From Ostrinia nubilalis (taxonomy: Eukaryota > Arthropoda > Insecta > Lepidoptera > Crambidae), in assembly GCF_963855985.1 (NCBI RefSeq), contig NC_087095.1, forward strand, positions 5,342,001 through 5,406,000: a stretch of DNA of 64,000 nucleotides, in the 5' to 3' direction. The notes below the pieces were generated by a model that saw nothing but the letters and a program-made list of their open reading frames with translations, did not search any database and was not told the DNA's origin. Positions 59,101 through 64,000 of this stretch are shown piece by piece. The translations under genes were made by a program, and so were the position numbers. The stretch's first letter is position 1. Every line of letters begins with the position of its first letter.

Positions 59101-62100
59101 GTATTAACATCCACATATACAAAGACAAAATAGCTTACCCATCACTTTCGGAAATTCCTAAAATCCTCAAAGAAAACCATGATGTTCCAATTGCCGGACA
59201 TCTTGGCATGAACCGTATACTTAACCGAATCAAAGAAAACTTTTATTGGAAAAACATGCGTAGCGACATCGAATCATATGTAAAAAAGTGCCCTCTGTGC
59301 CAGGCCAATAAGGCTCTCAGACAAACAAACCGTGCCCCAATGCAAATCACTAGCACATCCACCGAACCAGGTCAACGAATATCCCTAGATATTGTTGGAC
59401 CGTTACCCGAAGCTGGACCTGCAAAATTAAAATACATTCTGACTATTCAAGACGATCTCACTAAATTCTCCTCCGCATATCCCATTCGCAGCACTACGGC
59501 CGAAGAAACGAGCGAGTGCCTTCTTCACTACATATCAATATTCGGAATCCCCAAAACAATTCTAACAGATCAAGGGACCAACTTTACATCGGACCTGTTT
59601 AAAAAGACTTGCGAATTTCTCAAAATAAAAAACCTTTGGGCCTCGCCATACCACCCGCAAACCCAGGGTGCCCTGGAACGGAGTCATTCAACCCTCAAAG
59701 AATACCTTAGATCGTTTACTAACGAGGAGCAGACAAACTGGCCCCGTTATACCTATACAGCCATGCTTACTTATAATACAACTGTTCATTCAACAACTCA
59801 CTTCACACCTTACGAACTGATGTTCGGAAAGAAACCAGTAATTCCGAATTCTATCTACGAAGAATCGTCGGGAGCCACATACCCTGAATATGTTCGGATG
59901 CTCCAAAATAGACTGAAGTACTCACGAGAGAAAGCTTTAGATTACCATAAGGCAATCATCAACCGACGCCACGTCACTCATCACTTCGATCAGGTGAAGT
60001 TGGCCGACGTCGAAGTAAACCTGTAAATAAATATAATATATTATATTATGTCTTAGAATTAACGTAAATACTTACCTCGAATTCACGTCATATTCGTGCG
60101 ACAATGTATCCATATAACCTGAAAACAAAAAAATTATATACTTAAATGAAAAAAAAAAATATTATATACTTAAATAAAAAAAAATTATTATATACTTAAA
60201 TAAAAAAAAAAATATAATATAGATAAAATAGTTACTTACTCTTAGGTTATTAATAATTGTAAAATTATTATTTGCAGTTCAGCTCAAGGTCAATCTCACC
60301 AAGATTTCATCCAGCCGATTACCTCAAGTTCAGGCGTCTACTATGATTACCTAGGCAGACTTAAGATAAATAATGGACAGCTGAAAATTGTAATACCGGT
60401 AGATATCGCGCATTTTAGGCCACACATGCAAAATATTGAAACTGTTTTCGAAACAACGAAACGATTATGTAATCAAACCCGAATTATAGAAATTGATGCA
60501 GAGTGCCGTAACTCATTGCAACCATTAGCAGCCCAATTGCAAGAAATGAAAAGAGAGTATGCGTCCATCTCTCACCTAGTAGACAATAGAACCAAACGTA
60601 GTGCATGGATAGGAGGTATAGGGACACTTTTGAAACAGATCTTCGGCTCCTTAGACGAAGATGATGGTTTGAGGTACGATGAAGCAATAGCATCATTGCA
60701 AAACAACGAAAAGAAGTTAGCCTCGCTTATGAAAGAGAATATCCTGATCACCAGTTCTACTTTAAAATATTATAATAACACCCTACATAAGATAAAAAGC
60801 AATGAAGCTAGCCTTGCTGAAGCTATCGACAAGCTCTCTACAAATATAAAAAACATAACTGAAATCACTAATGGACTACAAATACGCGCTAGTGTAAATG
60901 AAATACTTAGTATCCTAGAAACGTCAATACTTACCTTGTCATTCCAGCTTGAAGACATAACTAATGCCATTCTATTCAGCAGTCAAAACATCCTACACCC
61001 CGCGATAATAACACCAAGTCAATTACATCAAGAGCTTGCCGATAACTACAGGCATTTGCCTAGCGACCTTGAACTGCCTGTAACATTAGACATTAATTCT
61101 GTATATCTTATTTTTAACATTTCTAAGTTAGTATGTTATTACTTTAAGGATAAGATCATATTTGTGTTGCAAGTACCGTTAGTTAACACTAAAGAATATG
61201 TATTATTTCATACTATTGCACTTCCTACACCATATGAACCCAAGGAACCGAACTCTTTTAGCCTGATCATACCTGATCATAAATACATTGCAATGACCAA
61301 AGACAAATCTCATTATTGTACTTTTGACAACCTGAAAATCTGCAAATCCGTAGGCTCAGAAGACTTTGTATGTAATATCGAAAACCTGTATTCCACAGAG
61401 GCAAGGACGACCTGCCAAAGTGAATTATTAGCGAAAGTAATTAATAAAAAACCAGTACAGTGTGAATCTAAAATTATATTTGGAAAATTGGACATTTGGA
61501 AACCATTGTCAAATAACAAGTGGATCTTTATACAATCAGAACCTAACAAGATTTCAATAGACTTTCATAATGCAGAATTATATGAAACAAGTATTATTGG
61601 TACAGGCTTAGTCAGTATCCCCAAGGATTGCATTGGCTATTGTAAAAGCACGACGCTAATTCCAAAATACAATGTTTTAAATATCACATCACCAATCAAT
61701 CACGTGCCAGATTTTAATTTGATCAACGATACTTGTTGTAACATAAATAAATTAAATGATGTAAGGGATAATGTGTCCCCTATCCACCTACATGACATAG
61801 ATTTGGACGATTTTAATTCCGAAAACAAAAATAAAATAAAATCTCTTCTAGACGACTTAAAAAGCATCGAACACCCGCCAAATCCACATATTGTTAAATA
61901 TGGGACACACTATTCCATTATCATAATCCTAATGTTTATTGCTATAATTGCTACATTATGTTATTGTACCGCTAAGCGACTATTTTGTAAATCCGGAAGC
62001 AATCGTCCCTTTAAATTTAAAATCAACCTAAATAGACCTTCATCCCAAACACCCCCCGAAACACTAGACAGTACAGACAGACAGGACCCTAACAATTTTG

Positions 62101-63646
62101 ATATAGAAATGACCAGCCCTGTTGCCCCGCTCAGAACCAAAATTTAACAGAGACTTGGAGTCTTCAACCCCAAGTCTCCTCTAGAAGGGGGAGGTGTTAT
62201 ATCCGGTATTTGCATCCCTTATTGCTGCCCTGGCCGCCCATCCCGCCATGTCAGCAGTTTGGGATCCAAAGCCATGTCTCTCAGCCTTTCGAGTAGTTAG
62301 TCCGTGCTCAGATCCCATAGTAGGCGGTTGCTCCCGGATAATTAATCCGAATTCAAGTTCTAATTAAAAGAAGTTTTTTTTAAAAAGCTAATTTCAATTC
62401 CCCGCGTAACAGTTCGTTGATATCTTTAGGACATTTAAATTTTGACCTTATAGGTACTTACCTTATTTTTCGACATGACTAAATACGTTATTTTTTGACA
62501 AAGATTTTTGTAACCATCAATATTGATAGCAGACGAGGCGAAGAAAATCGGCAAGACTTGGAGCGACATCAACGCGATGGAGGACTGCCCCCTTAGACAA
62601 AACGCACTTTTTGATCGAATCGAAAATCGAATCCGTCAAAACTCCATACAAAAAAGGGGCTTTTCGACCACTTTTCGACTGGTTTGCGATTATAATTTGC
62701 ACTTTGTCTAGACCCACTGTTGTAGACGCCCTCTGCCCCATCAAGTGGACATAGAACATTAATCACCAACACAATTTTGATAGGAAAGCATGACATAGAT
62801 AATATAATAGGTACTTGTGTCGATGGTAAAGTAAAACTAATTGAACCCGGAGCTGGTAACATCTTCGATCAATGTTTTTCCTGTCAAAACTTTTGACGTT
62901 CTAAAAGACAACAACAAAATTAATGCAGAATAAAATTAATAGTTACCTCTGGCGGGTTCAAAGACCCATAAGTGGCGTTCTTCTTCATGGTACCCTTCTC
63001 AGGTCCCTCATCCCCAGCGTCGAAGCTCTCCTGGTTCCTTTCAGTCTGAGCCAGCTTCCTGAACTCGTCTTGGTAGTTCAGCTCCTCTAAAGGAATCTCC
63101 TTGAAGCTGGTCACGGTAGCAGAGACGCAAAAGATGAAGATGATGGTGATGAGAGAGAAGACTGCTCTGACGTGGCCGCCGAACAACTCGCCTGGAATTG
63201 AGATTATTGACACGGTTTCAAAATCGTTATGATTTAGGAAATAAATCACAATCAGTAGTAATAAAAACGTCACCGTGAATCAGACTCCATCAAAGGTTGT
63301 CAAGTGAGTTAAATATTCTTGAAATCTTTTATGAAGAAATCAACCTTTTTATCGTCGTATAGAGAAAGATGGCATAGGACGGTATAGGATTTCCATTTAA
63401 TTGCAAGGAGTTAACTCCATAACAGCTTTTTATCTAGTGGCTTCTACTTTACCAGTTTTTTACAAAAGATACAGCTTTTTCAATGTAATTAGTAACTCTC
63501 TATAAAAATTCAGTAAAAATATAAATAACGGCGAGTATTTTTACCTAATCGTGTCTCGTCCCAGTTGATTCCTCCTAATGCATACCCGAAGAACCCTCCC
63601 AGGCCCGCCATCACTGTGAAGGTACTCAGACCCTTGGCATGATCCT
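47107..63646 (-). CDS. SLC45-family proton-coupled sugar transporter, C-terminal 357 residues (partial)
   Basis: Multi-pass major-facilitator transporter of the SLC45 (proton-associated sugar transporter / MATP) family. Exons on the minus strand: 63545-63646, 62947-63191, 51453-51656, 50713-50843, 48570-48744 and 47107-47325. All have GT/AG borders and matching phases, and the last ends in TAA. Recognisable family stretches are DHAKGLSTFTVMAGLGG and FGYALGGINWD in the first exon, then TVTSFKEIPLEEL, then LRVVCLTNLFCWM and YSLYFTDFVGEAVFGG, then GVRFGCWGMAMYS, and finally RGIGTDVAVVSS with TKITYLDL at the C-terminus. A hydrophilic loop lies in exon 62947-63191 (NYQDEFRKLAQTERNQE). The last exon has an alanine-rich segment (AAVVAVAAALAAAAA), more monotonous than I expect for the family. 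The 5' exons lie beyond 64000. The intron 51657-62946 holds the endogenous retrovirus. Confidence 0.94.
48222..48431 (-). mobile_element. tRNA-derived SINE
   Basis: On the minus strand, a tRNA-like head starts GCCACGATAGCCGAATGG (A box) and has GGTTCGAATC (B box, near 48370). It is followed by an unrelated body and an A-rich tail at 48222-48248. Internal RNA polymerase III promoter boxes are intact by eye. It lies in the SLC45 intron next to exon 48570-48744. Confidence 0.75.
49538..49655. repeat. Hairpin MITE, about 118 bp
   Basis: ATGCCCGTTTTCACCATCAA and its inverted counterpart TTGATAGTGAAAACGGGCAT continue inward (AAGTGACCCCTAT). Possible TAA target duplication. It lies in the SLC45 intron. 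Confidence 0.75.
50460..50660 (+). mobile_element. LINE 3'-end fragment
   Basis: Contains CCAACCCGCCTGCCAAGCGTGG and GGAGGAGGCTCATAGTCCAGC, in the style of common lepidopteran LINE 3' ends. The same CCAGCCTGCTAAGCATGG string occurs in the decayed element near 42420. It lies in the SLC45 intron. Confidence 0.6.
51770..51900 (+). mobile_element. LINE/SINE 3'-end repeat
   Basis: Contains GATCGTCACTTACCATCAGGTGAGAT and an ending in GTTGTGGATAAAAAAA, a very common lepidopteran repeat terminus. It lies just upstream of SLC45 exon 51453-51656 in its intron. Confidence 0.55.
52535..52751 (+). repeat. 5' LTR of the endogenous retrovirus
   Basis: 217 bp, TGTTATATCC...GCGTAACA, identical to the 3' LTR. 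Expected to hold the promoter, but I see no clear TATA box. Confidence 0.96.
52755..52772 (+). promoter_or_regulatory. Primer binding site, tRNA-Leu type
   Basis: TGGTGGCAGCGGTGGGAT lies three bases after the LTR and is complementary to the 3' end of animal tRNA-Leu (family ending ATCCCACCGCTGCCA plus CCA). The match is drawn from general knowledge of tRNA-Leu, not from a search. Confidence 0.75.
52773..53200 (+). other. Untranslated leader of the endogenous retrovirus
   Basis: From the primer site to the env exon. The frame of the signal exon stays open upstream to 52919 but has no ATG before 53201. Presumably contains packaging signals; none can be identified by eye. Confidence 0.5.
53201..53256 (+). 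CDS. env signal-peptide exon (spliced upstream exon)
   Basis: A short open frame begins at the ATG at 53201 and encodes a hydrophobic leader (MFPVAAVMFLSVAHA), ending at a consensus donor (GTAAGT at 53257). It leaves two codon bases, complementary to the one base left at the acceptor of the main env exon (60277). The implied intron of about 7.0 kb contains gag and pol. Split env with a leader exon upstream of gag is the known errantivirus layout. The splice itself is inferred. Confidence 0.75.
54241..55334 (+). mobile_element. 5'-truncated non-LTR retrotransposon (Jockey/CR1-type) inside gag
   Basis: About 1.09 kb. It opens at the reverse transcriptase motif LFLLYIN, followed by the ADD catalytic box (LFADDITI near 54300), and runs to a normal stop at 55147 (YYSVTEFLNDREF). 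A short 3' UTR ends in a (TTATTC)n tail at 55311-55334. ATCAC is repeated at both borders (54236-54240 and 55335-55339), consistent with a target duplication. The endonuclease and N-terminal half are missing, typical of LINE 5' truncation. The clade name is tentative. Confidence 0.9.
54242..55147 (+). pseudogene. C-terminal fragment of a LINE reverse transcriptase
   Basis: Open frame of about 300 codons with no own start. It contains FADD, the conserved downstream block TKFLGITIDQDINW, and the C-terminal YYSVTEFL ending seen in Jockey/CR1-like ORF2 proteins. It is an undamaged frame within a truncated copy, so the copy is young. Confidence 0.88.
55542..55583 (+). promoter_or_regulatory. Programmed -1 ribosomal frameshift signal between gag and pol
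   Basis: Slippery heptamer T TTA AAC (55542-55548) sits in the Gag frame. It is followed by a 7-nt spacer containing the Gag stop, then a stem-loop with arms GGGCTCGCG (55556-55564) and CGCGAGACCC (55574-55583, one bulged A) and a 9-nt loop. Slipping back one base moves exactly into the pol frame, which opens after a TGA at 55536-55538. Confidence 0.85.
55542..60026 (+). CDS. pol of the endogenous retrovirus (protease, RT, RNase H, integrase)
   Basis: The pol frame has no early stop and is entered by -1 frameshift. Counting residues from 55554: a repeat region of nine 17-residue units (about 25-172), aspartic protease LLVDSGSA (about 230), reverse transcriptase with YLDD (about 643), RNase H (LTCDASNY about 791, TDHKPLEW), a low-complexity Pro/Asp-rich linker (about 930-1020), integrase HHCC finger (GHLGMNRI...CPLCQA, about 1216-1250) and DDE core (SLDIVGP about 1276, LTDQGTNF about 1338, GALERSH about 1373). 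The frame then stops at 60026 soon after the core. I do not see the usual C-terminal GPY/F-like module, so the C-terminus looks short. Relatives are Ty3/Gypsy errantiviruses. Expression depends on Gag translation, which is broken here. Confidence 0.93.
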   Translation, partial: FKRIVGSRRCLARPSLTNPIQPYASNDTVSKSRDHTGNQPQKSALSSKSRDHTGNQPQKSALSSKSRDHTGNQPPTSALSSKSRDHSGNQPPTSALSSKSRDHSGNQPPTSALSSKSRDHSGNQPPTSALSSKSRDHSGNQPPTSALSSKSRDHSGNQPPTSALSSKSRDHSGNQPQTNDQIVSSTNPVNSKNPKIPIVSTEISKVYEVNIDTTKRLLPHVLLDSQASDIPLSLLVDSGSAICLVKDSSIRKNLKLVKESIKLKGIDSHDEPTQTEGHFQLKLNVTDNKSLSFKFHVVKNINLPYDGIIGSDFLTTFGCKIDYTHDILKVGKFDIKLHFSEPFYVIPPRTEAVIECSIQKTNLKEGIIIDQHLSDDILISNCIVKIKDNNRVNLTIANTSETFANVKTNLNLHVEPLHTSAYPVNTSIQTTSKRTEQVLNSLRTSHLNQEERDALIDICSQYSDIFHLPDDQLTFTSALSHQIKTNSDIPIHTKSYRFPEYHKKEVETQIGKMLDQGIIEPSSSPWSSPIWVVPKKMDSLGQRKWRIVIDYRKLNDITVGETYPIPQISEILDQLGNSKYFTTLDLTSGFHQILISPEDAPKTAFSVPQGHYQFNRMPFGLKNAPSTFQKLMNNCLSGLQGTRCFVYLDDIVVYSPDLPTQINNLKIVFDRIRNFNLKLQPDKCEFLRKEVAYLGHIISENGVKPNPDKTKAVTEFPTPQSPKDVKSFLGLVSYYRRFIPDFARLAKPLTSLLKKDTTFKWQNEQQLAFESLKNKLVSAPILAYPDFTRPFLLTCDASNYAISAILSQGPVGQDRPIAYASRTLNKAECNYSVTEKECLAVIFGTKVFRPYLYGYHFTVLTDHKPLEWLFKCKDPGSRLIRWRLKLEEFEYDIKYKKGKINTNADALSRFPVNPVQPENALASTSNGEEPAQELDQDLMDLLVSPPSFDPDEIDLSDLLDLNEEILPLPEIVPPSPNTRDPNEDSTPLPQPGISPSNNNPDVPENDTEQPATPDTQTIVVPTPPTNGCLDLPDDDYPAFLKAIEKRDKHLNTLIQEHNESITKSDCKIIILPTSIDLDESNPFIQDILDRIPNRSEIIGKERTVNSFITFTFENKSYYLLFFKVYHFDKSTYKDLYESLRSLRNELIVNLDAQNTPEIAITEFKNPFDTHQFTKIYNMLLYLFHNTGINIHIYKDKIAYPSLSEIPKILKENHDVPIAGHLGMNRILNRIKENFYWKNMRSDIESYVKKCPLCQANKALRQTNRAPMQITSTSTEPGQRISLDIVGPLPEAGPAKLKYILTIQDDLTKFSSAYPIRSTTAEETSECLLHYISIFGIPKTILTDQGTNFTSDLFKKTCEFLKIKNLWASPYHPQTQGALERSHSTLKEYLRSFTNEEQTNWPRYTYTAMLTYNTTVHSTTHFTPYELMFGKKPVIPNSIYEESSGATYPEYVRMLQNRLKYSREKALDYHKAIINRRHVTHHFDQVKLADVEVNL
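55629..56070 (+). repeat. Tandem 51-bp coding repeat, nine copies, in the N-terminus of pol
   Basis: Each unit encodes SKSRDH(T/S)GNQP(Q/P)(K/T)SALS. The early copies have T and QK, the later ones S and PT. Later units alternate between a TCCTCT and a TCGTCT variant, implying expansion in pairs (102 bp). The ninth copy is partial. All copies keep the reading frame. Confidence 0.95.
60027..60277 (+). other. AT-rich spacer between pol and env, ending in the env splice acceptor
   Basis: Non-coding on the plus strand. It holds three imperfect copies of an ATTATATACTTAAAT-A(n) unit (about 60130-60215) and, at 60276-60277, the AG of ATTATTTGCAG. The env frame opens immediately after. It also contains a minus-strand exon-like block (60076-60118). 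Confidence 0.7.
60076..60118 (-). other. Exon-like 43-nt block of unknown origin inside the retrovirus
   Basis: On the minus strand the block is bordered by a strong acceptor (T-rich tract plus TTTTCAG) and a strong donor (GTAAGTATTT). It is open in one frame (YMDTLSHEYDVNS). It lies on the sense strand of the SLC45 intron. 43 nt is not a multiple of three. This could be a captured host exon or chance. Confidence 0.35.
60278..62147 (+). CDS. env of the endogenous retrovirus, main exon (baculovirus F-like fusion glycoprotein)
   Basis: Envelope glycoprotein of the errantivirus / baculovirus F type, a class I membrane fusion protein. The frame is open from the splice acceptor at 60277. An internal ATG exists at 60426, but the residues before it (GVYYDYLGRLK) resemble the N-terminal part of this family, so the natural start is the upstream exon. 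A furin-type site (RTKR, about 60590-60601) is followed by a fusion-peptide-like segment (SAWIGGIGTLLKQIFGSLD). Then come helical and Cys-containing regions, several N-glycosylation sites, a transmembrane segment (IIIILMFIAIIATLCY, about 61915-61965) and a tail of about 55 residues. I see no stop or frameshift in this exon. Confidence 0.9.
62183..62194 (+). promoter_or_regulatory. Polypurine tract of the endogenous retrovirus
   Basis: AGAAGGGGGAGG lies directly upstream of the 3' LTR. Confidence 0.8.
62195..62411 (+). repeat. 3' LTR of the endogenous retrovirus
   Basis: 217 bp, identical to 52535-52751, followed by the GTTC target duplication. Confidence 0.96.
62586..62716. repeat. MITE with CTAGACAAA-TGCAC ends, copy 2
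   Basis: Same end and internal motifs as 35420-35535. It lies just outside the 3' LTR of the endogenous retrovirus, in the SLC45 intron. Confidence 0.6.
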
Positions 63647-64000
63647 CTGCAATAAACAAAGTCAATGTTAAAATTTAGTTCCATATCAAACTGCAGGTAA
63701 ATATTTTCAGTAAGAAGAAATTTAAATGTAGACCATATCTTTCTCTTTCCCGGTGCACTAACATTTTACGACATAAAATGCTTAAAAATGACTCAAATCA
63801 TAACACCTATAATCAGATAGTCATACATCAAACACTTCTCTTTAGAGTAAGTAAATAATTTCAACAGTAGCCACGTTTGATTACATAAATTGTCCTATAT
63901 AAATTAAAGAATAACAAGTCAAACATTTTCTCAAATATTGTCCATAATCACCTCTTCTCGCAAGTGTGTTGAAGATTTGCAAAACAAATTAGTTTTGGAA
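63647..64000. other. SLC45 intron at the right edge
   Basis: No exon recognised. The next upstream exon must end with one base of a Glu codon and lies beyond the window. Confidence 0.5.

Larger units (their letters stand above)
52535..62411 (+). mobile_element. Errantivirus-like endogenous retrovirus (gag, pol, env) with a nested LINE
   Basis: 9,877-bp plus-strand element with identical 217-bp LTRs (52535-52751 and 62195-62411) and a 4-bp target duplication GTTC (52531-52534 and 62412-62415). Order: LTR, tRNA-Leu-type primer site, leader with an env signal-peptide exon, gag, pol in the -1 frame, AT-rich spacer, env, polypurine tract, LTR. It lies antisense in an SLC45 intron. Gag is split by a 1.1-kb LINE insertion, so this copy is defective as it stands. 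Identical LTRs imply a very recent insertion, and the LINE came later still. Confidence 0.97.

Noticed and set aside
63951..64000. Possible upstream SLC45 exon ending at GAG/GTGATT
   Set aside because: The donor is weak and the phase does not match the next exon, which needs one leftover base.

Overview
The window is AT-rich insect DNA, almost certainly from a moth or butterfly (Lepidoptera). It holds an insect odorant receptor with many short introns, RTE-type and tRNA-derived repeats of the sort common in Lepidoptera, and an errantivirus-like endogenous retrovirus. All four recognisable host genes lie on the minus strand. I rebuilt them exon by exon from splice signals and codon phase. From right to left they are: the 3' part of an SLC45-family sugar/proton transporter (63646 down to 47107, 5' end off the window); a complete nine-exon odorant receptor (40940 to 26911, 417 aa); a complete two-exon gene for a small secreted orphan protein (26573 to 25506, 126 aa); and the 5' part of an ADAMTS metalloprotease (22178 to 2543, continuing off the left edge). 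The ADAMTS gene has a 16-kb intron that falls inside its zinc-binding motif.

Two full-length LTR retroelements with identical LTR pairs sit inside introns. A 4,563-bp Ty3/Gypsy element (36025-40587, minus strand, TAATA target duplication) has one intact gag-pol frame and lies in intron 1 of the odorant receptor, in the same orientation. A 9,877-bp errantivirus-like element (52535-62411, plus strand, GTTC target duplication) lies in an SLC45 intron, antisense to the gene. It has a tRNA-Leu-type primer site, gag, pol and a baculovirus-F-like env. Its gag is broken by a 1.1-kb 5'-truncated LINE. Its gag-pol junction carries a textbook -1 frameshift signal (TTTAAAC plus a 9-bp stem). Its env reads as a spliced product whose signal-peptide exon lies upstream of gag.

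The remaining DNA is introns and intergenic sequence dense in smaller transposons: a 1,185-bp terminal-inverted-repeat element with a perfect 8-bp target duplication and a perfect 94-bp-arm palindrome inside it, a 935-bp piggyBac-like derivative at TTAA, several MITE families (one nested), two tRNA-derived SINEs, decayed RTE/other LINE fragments, and local tandem duplications, including a degraded partial copy of the last SLC45 exon. I see no rRNA genes, functional tRNA genes, CRISPR arrays or bacterial features.
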